NCBI GenBank assembly: GCA_945900695.1
Contig: CAMDJU010000023.1
Span: 1-17,918 of the forward strand
Source: Bordetella parapertussis
GTDB lineage: Bacteria > Pseudomonadota > Gammaproteobacteria > Burkholderiales > Burkholderiaceae_C
Length of the DNA stretch: 17,918 nt
Direction: 5' to 3'
This document shows, in pieces, positions 1-8,404 of this stretch. A program made the position numbers and the translations under genes. How positions within the stretch are numbered: the first letter of the stretch is position 1; every line of letters starts with the position of its first letter. The notes below the pieces were generated by a model. It was not told the origin of the DNA. It saw only the letters and a program-made list of their open reading frames with translations, and did not search any database.

Positions 1-438
1 GCCATCAAGCCCGGCGAAAAGCTCACCATTGAGTGGCGCGGCAAGCCAGTTTGGATTGTGCGTCGCACCCCCGAGCAGTTGGATTCCCTCAAAAAGACCG
101 AGGCCCAATTGGCCGATCCCAAGTCCGAGCGCAACCCCGCAGACCTGACCCCCGAGTACGCCCGCAACCAAGCGCGCTCGATCAAGCCAGAATTTTTTGT
201 CGGTGTGGGCATTTGCTCGCACCTGGGTTGCTCACCGTCGGATAAGTTTCAAGAGGGTGCACAGCCTTCATTGCCCGATGACTGGGCGGGTGGCTTTTTG
301 TGCCCATGCCACGGCTCGACGTTTGACATGGCTGGTCGTGTGTTCAAAAACAAGCCGGCCCCAGACAACTTGGAAGTGCCCCCGCACATGTATTTGTCCG
401 ACTCTCGGCTGATCATCGGCGAAGACAAAAAAGCCTGA
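1..438 (+). CDS. petA: Ubiquinol-cytochrome c reductase iron-sulfur (Rieske) subunit, 3' part
   Basis: The gene is cut by the left edge; 145 codons remain in frame from base 1 and end with TGA at 436-438. The fragment holds the complete 2Fe-2S binding region. The first cluster motif CSHLGC is encoded at 214-231 and the second, CPCHGS, at 301-318, giving the two Cys and two His ligands plus the two disulfide cysteines of the Rieske fold. The missing 5' part should encode the N-terminal membrane anchor. In the bc1 complex this subunit takes an electron from quinol at the Qo site and passes it to cytochrome c1 on the periplasmic side. petB follows after 11 bases, the normal petABC operon order. 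Identification is firm from the paired motifs and the context. Confidence 0.97.
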   Translation, partial: AIKPGEKLTIEWRGKPVWIVRRTPEQLDSLKKTEAQLADPKSERNPADLTPEYARNQARSIKPEFFVGVGICSHLGCSPSDKFQEGAQPSLPDDWAGGFLCPCHGSTFDMAGRVFKNKPAPDNLEVPPHMYLSDSRLIIGEDKKA

Positions 439-449
439 CAGGAACCAAC

Positions 450-1850
450 ATGGCTGAATTCAAAGAAATCTCCCCCAACGCCAGCACGGGCGACAAGTTG
501 CTCAACTGGGTGGACAACCGCTTTCCGGCTTCAAAGCTCTTCAAAGAGCATTTGAGCGAATACTACGCGCCCAAAAATTTCAACTTCTGGTACTTTTTCG
601 GCTCTTTGGCCTTGTTTGTGCTGGTGATTCAAATTGTCACGGGCATTTTCTTGGTCATGCACTACAAGCCCGATGCAGCGCTGGCATTCGCCTCGGTGGA
701 ATACATCATGCGCGATGTGCCTTGGGGTTGGTTGATTCGCTACATGCACTCCACCGGCGCCTCGGCCTTTTTTGTGGTCGTTTATTTCCACATGTTCCGT
801 GGCCTGATTTACGGCTCCTACCGCAAACCTCGCGAGTTGGTATGGCTGTTTGGTTGCGCCATCTTCTTGTGTCTGATGGCCGAGGCCTTTATGGGCTACT
901 TGCTGCCCTGGGGCCAAATGTCTTATTGGGGCGCGCAGGTGATCGTCAACCTGTTTGCGGCTGTGCCTGTGATTGGCCCCGACTTGGCTTTGCTGATCCG
1001 TGGTGATTACGTGGTGAGTGACGCCACCTTGAACCGCTTCTTTAGTTTTCACGTCATTGCAGTGCCTTTGGTGCTGCTCGGTTTGGTGGCGGCCCACATC
1101 ATCGCTTTGCACGAGGTGGGCTCCAACAACCCCGATGGCGTTGAAATCAAAAAGTACAAAGATGAGCAAGGTCGCCCCTTGGACGGCATTCCTTTCCATC
1201 CCTATTACACGGTGCATGACATCTTGGGCGTGACGGGTTTCTTGGTGATCTTCACAGCCATCGTCTTTTTTGCACCTGAGTTGGGCGGCTACTTCTTGGA
1301 GTACAACAACTTCATCCCGGCCGATCCGCTGAAAACACCGTTGCACATTGCACCCGTGTGGTACTTCACCCCTTACTACTCCATGCTGCGCGCCATCACC
1401 ACTGAGATGATGTATGCGCTGGTGTTGTGTGTGGTGATCGCCGCCTATTTGGGGGTCACCCGCATCAAAATGCCCAGCTTCCTCAAAGCTGCGGTGGTGG
1501 CCGCAGCGGTCATCATGATGGGCTTGATGCTCAAGATTGACGCCAAGTTTTGGGGCGTGGTGGTCATGGGTGGCGCAGTCATTATTTTGTTCTTCCTGCC
1601 CTGGTTGGACAACTGCGAAGTCAGGTCGATCCGTTACCGCCCCGATTGGCACAAATACCTCTACGGCATTTTTGTCATCAACTTCGTGATCCTGGGTTAT
1701 TTGGGTGTGCAACCGCCTTCACCCATCGGTGAGCGCGTCTCTCAAGTGGGCACCTTGTTTTACTTTGGCTTTTTCCTCCTGATGCCCTGGTGGAGCCGCT
1801 TGGGTGAGACCAAGCCCGTGCCGGACCGCGTGACCTTCACCCCCCACTGA
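450..1850 (+). CDS. petB: Cytochrome b subunit of the bc1 complex
   Basis: This 466-residue multi-pass inner-membrane protein carries the two b-type hemes and the quinol-oxidising and quinone-reducing sites. The likely heme ligands are H100 and H114 in helix B (14 apart) and H201 and H216 in helix D (15 apart). The helix D spacing differs from the 14 seen in mitochondrial and alphaproteobacterial proteins. The Qo-site motif, PEWY in mitochondria, reads PVWY here (P302-Y305). The stretch RYMHSTGAS (98-106) and the loop HEVGSNNPDG (221-230) are typical of the family. The C-terminal part (about 320-450) adds further membrane segments, so this is a full-length cytochrome b and not a split b6/subunit IV pair. 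The ATG has an AGGA ribosome site about 8 bases upstream. It lies between petA and petC, 18 bases before petC. Confidence 0.98.
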   Translation: MAEFKEISPNASTGDKLLNWVDNRFPASKLFKEHLSEYYAPKNFNFWYFFGSLALFVLVIQIVTGIFLVMHYKPDAALAFASVEYIMRDVPWGWLIRYMHSTGASAFFVVVYFHMFRGLIYGSYRKPRELVWLFGCAIFLCLMAEAFMGYLLPWGQMSYWGAQVIVNLFAAVPVIGPDLALLIRGDYVVSDATLNRFFSFHVIAVPLVLLGLVAAHIIALHEVGSNNPDGVEIKKYKDEQGRPLDGIPFHPYYTVHDILGVTGFLVIFTAIVFFAPELGGYFLEYNNFIPADPLKTPLHIAPVWYFTPYYSMLRAITTEMMYALVLCVVIAAYLGVTRIKMPSFLKAAVVAAAVIMMGLMLKIDAKFWGVVVMGGAVIILFFLPWLDNCEVRSIRYRPDWHKYLYGIFVINFVILGYLGVQPPSPIGERVSQVGTLFYFGFFLLMPWWSRLGETKPVPDRVTFTPH

Positions 1851-1868
1851 GCGCGCAGGAACATCAAC

Positions 1869-2627
1869 ATGAAAAAAATTCTCATCTCTTTGTTGGTATC
1901 TCTGGGCTGTTTGTCTGGTGTATGGGCTGCTGGTGGCGACACCATCGCTTGGGACAAAGCGCCCAACAAGACCAACGACCTGGTCGCATTGCAAAACGGT
2001 GCCAAGCTGTTTGTGAACTACTGCTTGAACTGCCACTCTGCTGCTTACATGCGCTACAACCGATTGACCGACATCGGTTTGACCGAGCAACAAATCAAAG
2101 ACAACTTGTTGTTCACCACCGACAAGGTGGGTGACACCATGAAGGTCAACATGGATGCGCGCCAAGCCAAAGACTGGTTTGGCGGCCTGCCCCCCGACCT
2201 GACCCTGGTAGCGCGTTCGCGTGCTGGCAGTGGCGGCACGGGCGCCGATTACCTCTATACCTATTTGCGCACCTATTACCGCGATGACACCAAGGCCACG
2301 GGCTGGAACAATTTGGCCTACCCCAATGTGGGCATGCCCCATGCCCTGTGGGAGCTGCAAGGCGAGCGCCGCCCTGTTTTTGATGTGGCCCAGCAACACG
2401 GCCATGACGTTCAGGTTTTCAAGGGCTGGGAGCAGGTCAAGCCCGGCACCATGACACCATTGCAGTACGACCAAGCCATGGGAGACCTGGTCAGCTACTT
2501 GCAATGGATGGCAGAGCCGGGCCAAAACTCACGGGTGCGCATTGGCGTGTGGGTGCTGATCTTCTTGTTGTGTTTCATGGTCATTGCTTGGAGACTTAAC
2601 GCGTCTTTTTGGAAAGACATCAAATAA
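1869..2627 (+). CDS. petC: Cytochrome c1 subunit of the bc1 complex
   Basis: This 252-residue protein has an N-terminal signal peptide (residues 1 to about 20, MKK followed by a hydrophobic stretch ending GVWA). The covalent heme motif is CLNCH at 52-56. The sixth heme ligand is probably M156 in NVGMPHALWE, which corresponds to the GMAPP region of mitochondrial c1. A single C-terminal membrane anchor (about 224-241) is followed by a short basic cytoplasmic tail, so the heme domain faces the periplasm. It accepts electrons from the Rieske protein and passes them to soluble or membrane-bound cytochrome c. The length is normal for proteobacterial c1. The start is supported by a CAGGA site a few bases upstream, similar to that of petB. 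It is the last gene of petABC and is followed by a strong hairpin. Confidence 0.97.
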   Translation: MKKILISLLVSLGCLSGVWAAGGDTIAWDKAPNKTNDLVALQNGAKLFVNYCLNCHSAAYMRYNRLTDIGLTEQQIKDNLLFTTDKVGDTMKVNMDARQAKDWFGGLPPDLTLVARSRAGSGGTGADYLYTYLRTYYRDDTKATGWNNLAYPNVGMPHALWELQGERRPVFDVAQQHGHDVQVFKGWEQVKPGTMTPLQYDQAMGDLVSYLQWMAEPGQNSRVRIGVWVLIFLLCFMVIAWRLNASFWKDIK

Positions 2628-2630
2628 TTT

Positions 2631-2695
2631 TTCCCAACCCAAGCCACCGAGCTGGGGTTGGATTTGGGAATGGGGGGCAAGCCCCCATTCCTTTT
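2631..2695 (+). terminator. Terminator-like hairpin with competing upstream helices between petC and sspA
   Basis: A 10-bp GC-rich stem pairs 2667-2676 with 2682-2691 around a 5-base loop and is followed by TTTT (2692-2695), the usual form of a Rho-independent terminator. Upstream, 2634-2640 (CCAACCC) can pair with 2655-2661 (GGGTTGG). Alternatively 2631-2637 (TTCCCAA) can pair with 2664-2670 (TTGGGAA), which would take away the foot of the terminator stem. The three helices cannot all form together. The sspA start codon is only 20 bases past the T run, so there is little room for a separate promoter after it. The simplest reading is the end of the petABC transcript, with partial read-through or an attenuator into sspAB as the alternative. 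Confidence 0.75.
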
Positions 2696-2715
2696 GAATT
2701 TCAGGAGCCTTCATC

Positions 2716-3327
2716 ATGATGGTGCTTTATTCCGGAACCACTTGCCCTTTTTCACACCGTTGCCGCTTTGTGTTGTTTGAAAAAGGCATGGACTTTGAAA
2801 TCCGTGACGTTGACCTTTACAACAAGCCTGAAGACATCAATGTCATGAACCCTTATGGCCAGGTGCCCATCCTGGTCGAGCGCGATTTGATTTTGTATGA
2901 GTCCAACATCATCAATGAGTACATCGATGAGCGCTTCCCTCATCCCCAATTGATGCCCGGCGACCCGGTTGACCGCGCACGTGTGCGCCTGTTCTTGTTG
3001 AACTTCGAAAAAGAGTTGTTTGTGCATGTCAGCACATTGGAGTCGCGCACGGCCAAGGCCAACGAAAAGGCACTGGAAAAAGCACGCTCACACATCCGCG
3101 ATCGCCTGACGCAATTGGCCCCTGTGTTTTTGAAAAACAAGTACATGCTGGGCGACAACTTCTCCATGCTCGACGTGGCCATTGCCCCCTTGTTGTGGCG
3201 TTTGGATCACTTTGGCATTGACTTGTCCAAAAACGCAGCCCCATTGCTCAAGTACGCTGAACGCATCTTTTCACGTCCAGCCTACATCGAGGCGCTCACA
3301 CCCTCTGAAAAGGTCATGCGCAAATAA
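2716..3327 (+). CDS. sspA: Stringent starvation protein A (GST-fold RNA polymerase-associated factor)
   Basis: The protein has 203 residues. An N-terminal thioredoxin-like GST domain (about 1-80) includes CPFSHRCR at 10-17, NPYGQVPIL at 45-53 and the ES pair at 62-63. A helical GST C-terminal domain follows (about 85-200). The segment ERFPHP (72-77) matches the conserved surface pocket of SspA proteins that contacts RNA polymerase-sigma70. In Escherichia coli SspA is a transcription factor induced by starvation and acid. In Burkholderiales this gene lies between petABC and sspB, as here. AGGAG at 2703-2707 is 8 bases before the ATG; a second ATG follows directly, so the first Met is not certain. 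A true glutathione transferase is a less likely alternative given the sspB neighbour. Confidence 0.92.
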   Translation: MMVLYSGTTCPFSHRCRFVLFEKGMDFEIRDVDLYNKPEDINVMNPYGQVPILVERDLILYESNIINEYIDERFPHPQLMPGDPVDRARVRLFLLNFEKELFVHVSTLESRTAKANEKALEKARSHIRDRLTQLAPVFLKNKYMLGDNFSMLDVAIAPLLWRLDHFGIDLSKNAAPLLKYAERIFSRPAYIEALTPSEKVMRK

Positions 3328-3345
3328 GTTTTGTAGGGGGTAACC

Positions 3346-3846
3346 ATGCTCAACGTTGCCGACTCCAGCTCCACCCGGCCTTACATGATCCGCGCCCTCT
3401 ACGAGTGGTGCGTTGACCACCACTTCACCCCTTATGTGGCGGTGCATGTGGATGAGACCGTTCAAGTGCCCCAAGAGTATGTGAAAAACGGCGAGATCGT
3501 GCTCAATATCAGCTACGACGCCACCAGTGGCTTGAAGCTGGGCAACGACTTCATCGAGTTCAAAGCGCGTTTTTCCGGATCGGCGCGCGGCATCATGGTG
3601 CCTGTCAACCGGGTGTTGGCCATTTATGCCCGCGAGAACGGTCAAGGCATGGCCTTTCCCCTTCAGTTGCAGGCACCTGACGATGGGGCCAATCACGAGG
3701 GTGGTGCGAGCAGCAGCGATCAGGCCAACAGTGCACCGGTCAAAGCGCCCCGCAACCTCAATTTGACCTTGTCAGGCGACACCCCCACTCCGCCGCCACC
3801 CCCCAAAACCGGTGGCAAGCGACCAGAATTAAAGCGTGTGAAGTAA
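3346..3846 (+). CDS. sspB: ClpXP protease specificity-enhancing factor SspB
   Basis: This is a 166-residue adaptor that delivers ssrA-tagged, stalled-ribosome products to the ClpXP protease. The N-terminal folded domain (about 8-110) begins with RPYMIRALYEWCVDHHFTPY, characteristic of SspB, and includes LNISYDATSG and a segment reading ARFSGSARGIMVPV. A flexible linker rich in Asp, Ser and Pro (about 115-155) follows. The basic C-terminal tail RPELKRVK (about 159-166) matches the ClpX-binding (XB) tail. AGGGGG lies 6 bases before the ATG. It sits 18 bases after sspA and is probably co-transcribed with it. The stop codon is 11 bases before the tRNA gene. Identification is firm from the two ends and the sspA linkage. 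Confidence 0.95.
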   Translation: MLNVADSSSTRPYMIRALYEWCVDHHFTPYVAVHVDETVQVPQEYVKNGEIVLNISYDATSGLKLGNDFIEFKARFSGSARGIMVPVNRVLAIYARENGQGMAFPLQLQAPDDGANHEGGASSSDQANSAPVKAPRNLNLTLSGDTPTPPPPPKTGGKRPELKRVK

Positions 3847-3857
3847 AATTATCCAGC

Positions 3858-3933
3858 GCCGATTTAGCTCAGTTGGTAGAGCAACCGCCTTGTAAGCGGT
3901 AGGTCATCAGTTCGAATCCGATAATCGGCACCA
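3858..3933 (+). tRNA. tRNA-Thr (anticodon TGT)
   Basis: The gene is 76 bases including an encoded CCA (3931-3933). The acceptor stem GCCGATT (3858-3864) pairs fully with AATCGGC (3923-3929), with discriminator A at 3930. The anticodon stem ACCGC (3884-3888) pairs with GCGGT (3896-3900) around the loop CTTGTAA, placing anticodon TGT at 3891-3893, which reads ACA and related threonine codons. The T-arm contains TTCGAAT. It starts 11 bases after sspB, so it is either processed from the sspAB transcript or driven from a promoter inside the end of sspB. No integrase or att-like duplication is seen next to it. Confidence 0.98.
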
Positions 3934-3973
3934 TTTTCAAAGTCCAACCAGCGTCCATCATGTATCGCAGCCT

Positions 3974-4276
3974 TCAGCGTGCCATGATTTTGAAGCGCAG
4001 TTGTTGCACATCCCAACCATGGGTGCGCAAGTGGGCCAGCAAAGCGGGCTCCAACTGGCGCAATTTCGCGCTGGCCGCATTGCTGGGCACCAGCACACAC
4101 CAGGTTTGACCGTCGATGGGTCCAGCTTTGAGGCCGTCGCGCAAACCGGGGGGCAACAAAGGGCCAATGGCAGCCAAACGCCGCAAAGAATCTTGGCCCA
4201 ATGCGCCCAAGCGGGCCAGGCTGGGCTCCGAGCGAGCGGCTTGCTCGGCGGTGAGCGTTTGAGGACGTTGTTTCAT
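3974..4276 (-). CDS. DUF721 / DciA-like small protein
   Basis: This 100-residue reading frame uses an ATG at 4276 and a TGA at 3974-3976. The sequence matches the DUF721 pattern: a helical N-terminus with PSLARLGAL, the segment PIDGQTWCVLVPSNAASAKL in the middle, and LEPALLAHLRTHGW and a final beta-strand-like QQLRFKIMAR. DciA, a DUF721 family member, is the ancestral loader or partner of the replicative helicase DnaB in bacteria lacking DnaC. This copy is short and may be only the core domain, so the replication role is inferred from the family. No clear ribosome site is seen; an in-frame TTG seven codons upstream is a less likely start. It runs convergent to the tRNA and divergent from secA, a recurrent arrangement in betaproteobacteria. 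Confidence 0.8.
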   Translation of the reverse strand: MKQRPQTLTAEQAARSEPSLARLGALGQDSLRRLAAIGPLLPPGLRDGLKAGPIDGQTWCVLVPSNAASAKLRQLEPALLAHLRTHGWDVQQLRFKIMAR

Positions 4277-4365
4277 TGGGTGATTATCCAACCGGTCAGC
4301 GCTAAAATGCCCGGCTACTTCAAAGGAACCCCTCACCTCCTTGGGCACCCCTGCCCGAGAGATTG

Positions 4366-4395
4366 ATGCACCATCCATGGCCTTTAAATTTTTGA
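4366..4395 (+). other. Possible 9-codon leader reading frame overlapping the secA start
   Basis: An ATG at 4366 opens a frame of nine codons (MHHPWPLNF) that stops with TGA at 4393-4395, inside the first codons of secA and out of frame with it. GAGAG at 4357-4361 is 4 bases upstream of this ATG, while the secA ATG at 4377 has no good ribosome site of its own. It could couple or dampen secA translation, but a frame this short may arise by chance. Confidence 0.2.
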
Positions 4396-7133
4396 CCCAG
4401 ATATTCGGCAGCCGCAACGAGCGCTTGCTTAAACAGTACCGCAAGACCGTGGCACGCATCAATGCCATGGAGTCGGGTCTGGAGCAGCTCAGTGACGATG
4501 CGCTCAAAGCCAAAACGGAGGCTTTCAAACAGCAAGTGGCAGCTGGAACCCCATTGGATGACTTGTTGCCAGAAGCTTTTGCCGTGGTGCGCGAGGGCTC
4601 CAAGCGCATCATGAAAATGCGCCACTTTGATGTGCAACTCAGTGGTGGCATGGCACTGCACCATGGCAAAGTGGCCGAGATGCGCACCGGTGAGGGCAAG
4701 ACACTCACCGCCACATTGGCGGTTTACCTCAATGCCTTGACCGGTCGCGGCGTGCATGTGGTGACGGTCAACGACTACCTGGCCCAGCGAGATGCCCAGT
4801 GGATGGGGCGCTTGTATAACTTTTTGGGCTTGAGTGTGGGCGTCAATCTGCCGCAAATGTCGCGCGAAGAAAAGCAAACGGCATACGCCAGCGACATCAC
4901 CTATGGCACCAACAACGAGTTTGGCTTTGACTATTTGCGCGACAACATGGTGTATGAGCCCGGCGACCGGGTGCAGCGCAAATTGCACTACGCCATCGTC
5001 GACGAGGTCGATTCAATTTTGATCGATGAAGCACGCACGCCGCTGATCATCAGCGGCCAAGCCGAGGATCACACCGAGCGTTATGTGGCCATGAACCGTT
5101 TGGTGCCCAAGTTGCAACGCCAAGAGGGCGAAGAAGATTTGCGCACCGGCGAAGGCGTGACCAAGTTGGGCGACTTCACGGTGGATGAAAAATCGCACCA
5201 GGTGTTTCTCACTGAGCAAGGGCACGAAAACTCAGAGCGCTTGTTGGTCGAGATGGACATGCTGCCCGAAGGCGCGTCTTTGTACGACCCCGCCAACATC
5301 AGCCTGATGCACCACTTGACCGCTGCCTTGCGTGCGCACCACCTGTATCACCGCGACCAGCACTATGTGAATCAAAATGGCGAGATCGTCATCGTCGACG
5401 AGTTCACCGGGCGCTTGATGTCGGGGCGGCGTTGGAGCGATGGCTTGCACCAAGCGGTCGAGGCCAAAGAGGGCGTGAACATCCAGGCCGAAAACCAAAC
5501 CCTGGCGTCCATCACCTTTCAAAACTACTTCCGCTTGTACGGAAAACTCTCTGGCATGACTGGCACGGCCGATACCGAGGCCTACGAATTCCAAGAAATT
5601 TACGGTTTGGAAACTGTGGTCATCCCGCCCAACCGCATTAGCCGGCGTGAAGACCAACTCGACCGGGTGTACAAAACCACCCAAGAAAAATACACGGCAG
5701 CGATTGACGACATCCGCGATTGCCATGAGCGCGGCCAACCCGTATTGGTGGGCACCAGCTCGATTGAAAACTCTGAAATCATCTCTGCTCTGCTGATCCA
5801 AGCCAAGCTGCCCCACCAAGTGCTCAATGCCAAACAGCATGAGCGCGAAGCCGACATCGTGGCCCAAGCCGGCCGCAGCCAAATGATCACCATCGCCACC
5901 AACATGGCCGGGCGTGGCACCGATATTGTCTTGGGCGGCAACCTCGAAAAAATGATCTCTGCGATGCAAGCCGATGCAGCCATCGCCGCAGATCAGCAGG
6001 CGCAGCAGGAGCTTGCCCTGCGGGCCCAGTGGCAAATAGATCACGACAAAGTCGTGGCCCAAGGCGGTTTGCGCATCATTGCCACCGAGCGCCATGAGTC
6101 GCGCCGCATCGACAACCAATTGCGTGGCCGCTCGGGCCGCCAGGGTGACCCTGGTTCGTCGCGCTTTTACCTGAGCTTGGACGACCCGCTGATGCGCATT
6201 TTTGCGGGCGATCGTGTCAAGTCCATCATGGACCGCTTGAAAATGCCAGAGGGTGAAGCCATTGAGGCGGGCATCGTCACGCGCAGCATTGAAAGCGCGC
6301 AACGCAAGGTCGAGGCGCGCAATTTTGATGTGCGCAAGCAGCTGCTCGAATACGACGATGTCTCCAACGACCAGCGCAAAGTGATTTATCAGCAGCGCAA
6401 TGACATTTTGGACGCCCAAGACCTGAGTGCGCAAATCACCAGCTTGCGTGAAGGCTGCTTCACCGACCTGGTGCGCCAATTTGTGCCGGTGGAGTCGGTG
6501 GAGGAGCAGTGGGACGTCACTGCTTTGGACCGTGCATTGGCGATGGAATGGCAAATCGATGTCGGTCTGCAAGCCTGGATCGAGGCCGCCACTTCGGTGT
6601 CTGATGAAGACGTGGTCGAAAAGGTGGTCAGCGCAGCCCACGCCGCTTTTGCCAACAAGGTGACCCAGCTGGGCGCCGATCAACTCACCCCCTTCACGCG
6701 GGTGGTGTTGTTGCAAAGCATCGACAACCACTGGCGCGAACATTTATCCTCTTTGGACTATTTGCGCCAGGGCATTCATTTGCGCGGCTATGCCCAAAAG
6801 CAACCCAAGCAAGAGTACAAGCGCGAAGCCTTTGAGCTGTTTGGCCAGTTGTTGGACCAGGTCAAGAACGAGGTGACCCGTATCTTGATGAACATGCAAA
6901 TTCAATCGCAGCAGCAAATTGACGAGGCAGCTCAAGCCTTGGAGGCGCAAGCCGAAAAAATCAGCAACGTGACCTATACCGCCCCCAGCGAGACCGGTGT
7001 GGCCTATACCTACGCCAGCCCCAGCAGCGAATTTGAGATGGCACCGCAAGGGCAGGTCAAAGTGGGTCGCAACGAACCCTGTCATTGTGGCAGCGGCAAA
7101 AAATTCAAAAACTGCCACGGCAAGTTGGGTTGA
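4377..7133 (+). CDS. secA: Protein translocase ATPase SecA
   Basis: SecA drives export of unfolded preproteins through SecYEG using ATP; it works at the cytoplasmic face of the inner membrane. The 918-residue product has the Walker A motif GEGKT at 105-109, the DEAD-type motif DEVD at 209-212 followed by [12 protein letters not shown], the second motor domain with [15 protein letters not shown] and the arginine-rich [18 protein letters not shown], and a helical scaffold region. The C-terminal zinc and SecB-binding motif has C902, C904, C913 and H914 at the very end. Length is normal for betaproteobacteria. The start at ATG 4377 ([14 protein letters not shown]) fits the family; the frame is open back to a TTG at 4341, but those 12 residues do not look like SecA. 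No secM-like gene precedes it. argJ starts 4 bases after the stop. Confidence 0.98.
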   Translation: MAFKFLTQIFGSRNERLLKQYRKTVARINAMESGLEQLSDDALKAKTEAFKQQVAAGTPLDDLLPEAFAVVREGSKRIMKMRHFDVQLSGGMALHHGKVAEMRTGEGKTLTATLAVYLNALTGRGVHVVTVNDYLAQRDAQWMGRLYNFLGLSVGVNLPQMSREEKQTAYASDITYGTNNEFGFDYLRDNMVYEPGDRVQRKLHYAIVDEVDSILIDEARTPLIISGQAEDHTERYVAMNRLVPKLQRQEGEEDLRTGEGVTKLGDFTVDEKSHQVFLTEQGHENSERLLVEMDMLPEGASLYDPANISLMHHLTAALRAHHLYHRDQHYVNQNGEIVIVDEFTGRLMSGRRWSDGLHQAVEAKEGVNIQAENQTLASITFQNYFRLYGKLSGMTGTADTEAYEFQEIYGLETVVIPPNRISRREDQLDRVYKTTQEKYTAAIDDIRDCHERGQPVLVGTSSIENSEIISALLIQAKLPHQVLNAKQHEREADIVAQAGRSQMITIATNMAGRGTDIVLGGNLEKMISAMQADAAIAADQQAQQELALRAQWQIDHDKVVAQGGLRIIATERHESRRIDNQLRGRSGRQGDPGSSRFYLSLDDPLMRIFAGDRVKSIMDRLKMPEGEAIEAGIVTRSIESAQRKVEARNFDVRKQLLEYDDVSNDQRKVIYQQRNDILDAQDLSAQITSLREGCFTDLVRQFVPVESVEEQWDVTALDRALAMEWQIDVGLQAWIEAATSVSDEDVVEKVVSAAHAAFANKVTQLGADQLTPFTRVVLLQSIDNHWREHLSSLDYLRQGIHLRGYAQKQPKQEYKREAFELFGQLLDQVKNEVTRILMNMQIQSQQQIDEAAQALEAQAEKISNVTYTAPSETGVAYTYASPSSEFEMAPQGQVKVGRNEPCHCGSGKKFKNCHGKLG

Positions 7134-7137
7134 AAAA

Positions 7138-8367
7138 ATGGCTGTGAACTTATTGCCCCCCCAGGCTGGTGATTTGCATCCGGTCGCAGGTTTGCGCATT
7201 GGCGTGGTCGAGGCGGGCGTGCGCAAAGCCAACCGCAAAGACCTGACTGTTTTTTTGCTCGATCCGGGCGCTGTGGTGGCCGGTGTGTTCACCCAAAACC
7301 GCTTTTGTGCAGCGCCCGTGCAGTTGTGCCGAGCGCACTTGGCCAGCGGGCAAGCCATTCGTGCGCTGGTGATCAACACCGGTGTGGCCAATGCAGGCAC
7401 AGGCGCACCAGGCCTGTTGCATGCCCAAGCGGTATGTGCGGCTTTGGCCGAGCAACTCTACATCAGCCCGCAACAGGTGTTGCCGTTTTCCACTGGTGTG
7501 ATCATGGAGCCGCTGCCGCACGAGCGCATCGTCGCCGGTTTGCCCGCGGCCATTGCGGCGGCTCAAGCTGACCACTGGTTGCAGGCCTCCCACGGCATCA
7601 TGACCACTGACACGGTGGCCAAGGCCTTTTCGGTGCAGGTCACGCTGTCGGGCGTTCCTGTGAACATCACGGGCATCAGCAAGGGTGCGGGCATGATCCG
7701 CCCCAACATGGCCACCATGCTCGGTTTTGTGGCCACCGATGCCTGCATTGCGCCCGGTTTGATGGATGCACTGGCACACGACTTGGCCGAGGCTTCGTTC
7801 AACCGCATCACTGTGGATGGCGATACATCGACCAACGACTCCTTCATCGTGATGGCCACCCAACAGGCCAAGCACCCGGCCATCACCGATTGGGCTGGCA
7901 CCGATGGTCAAACTTTGCGCCATGCGTTGATGCAGGTGTCGCGCCAATTGGCACAGGCCATCGTGCGCGATGGCGAAGGGGCCACCAAGTTCATCACCGT
8001 CACGGTAGAGGGGGGGCGCGATGCCGCCGAATGTCGCCAGGTGGCTTATGCCATTGCCCATTCGCCTCTGGTCAAAACGGCATTCTTTGCCAGCGACCCC
8101 AACCTGGGCCGCATCTTGGCGGCCGTGGGTTATGCCGGTATCGCTGACTTGGACCAGGCGCACATCGATTTGTACTTGGACGATGTGCAAGTGGCCTTGA
8201 ATGGGGGGCGCAGCCCCAGCTACCAAGAGGCCGATGGGCAGCGCATCATGCAGCAATCCGAAATCACGGTGCGGGTGCTGCTCGGTCGCGGACAGGCCAG
8301 CGATACCGTGTGGACGTGTGACTTCAGCCACGAGTACGTCACCATCAACGCCGATTACAGAAGTTGA
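7138..8367 (+). CDS. argJ: Arginine biosynthesis protein ArgJ (ornithine acetyltransferase)
   Basis: ArgJ moves the acetyl group from N-acetylornithine to glutamate, closing the cyclic arginine pathway; some members also use acetyl-CoA to make N-acetylglutamate. The 409-residue precursor is expected to cut itself between A192 and T193 in PNMATMLGF, exposing T193 as nucleophile of the beta chain. The oxyanion-hole pair T119-G120 lies in [12 protein letters not shown]. Other family segments are [11 protein letters not shown] (79-89), SHGIMTTDT (151-159), and VDGDTSTND and SDPNLGRI in the beta chain. The start ATG at 7138, 4 bases after the secA stop, gives the usual N-terminus; the frame is open further upstream inside secA, but that part reads as shadow. 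Whether it is mono- or bifunctional cannot be told from sequence. Confidence 0.96.
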   Translation: MAVNLLPPQAGDLHPVAGLRIGVVEAGVRKANRKDLTVFLLDPGAVVAGVFTQNRFCAAPVQLCRAHLASGQAIRALVINTGVANAGTGAPGLLHAQAVCAALAEQLYISPQQVLPFSTGVIMEPLPHERIVAGLPAAIAAAQADHWLQASHGIMTTDTVAKAFSVQVTLSGVPVNITGISKGAGMIRPNMATMLGFVATDACIAPGLMDALAHDLAEASFNRITVDGDTSTNDSFIVMATQQAKHPAITDWAGTDGQTLRHALMQVSRQLAQAIVRDGEGATKFITVTVEGGRDAAECRQVAYAIAHSPLVKTAFFASDPNLGRILAAVGYAGIADLDQAHIDLYLDDVQVALNGGRSPSYQEADGQRIMQQSEITVRVLLGRGQASDTVWTCDFSHEYVTINADYRS

Positions 8368-8370
8368 CCG

Positions 8371-8390
8371 CCTGCAGCTTGCAGGTTTTT
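8371..8390 (+). terminator. Short hairpin with T run after argJ
   Basis: CCTGCA (8371-8376) pairs with TGCAGG (8380-8385) around a 3-base loop, followed directly by TTTTT (8386-8390). It lies 3 bases after the argJ stop and 14 bases before the next start codon. The stem is only 6 bp, so it could be a weak terminator or an attenuator that lowers expression of the following ATPase and Nudix genes. Confidence 0.4.
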
Positions 8391-8404
8391 ACGAGCGCAT
8401 TTTC

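Noticed and set aside
531..1712. Long open frame on the - strand inside petB
   Set aside because: It mirrors petB, is rich in His, Gln and Asp as expected of an antisense shadow, and has no family likeness.
3858..3933. tRNA-Thr as an integration site of a mobile element
   Set aside because: No integrase, no repeated 3' tRNA end and only core genes on both sides.
4341..4376. TTG at 4341 as the secA start
   Set aside because: The 12 added residues do not resemble SecA N-termini, and the ATG at 4377 gives the expected [14 protein letters not shown] start.
5232..6743. 503-codon open frame on the - strand inside secA
   Set aside because: secA is certain on the + strand; the reverse frame is a composition-driven shadow with no recognisable motifs.
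7150..8331. Long - strand frame inside argJ
   Set aside because: Shadow of argJ, whose motifs and start are clear.
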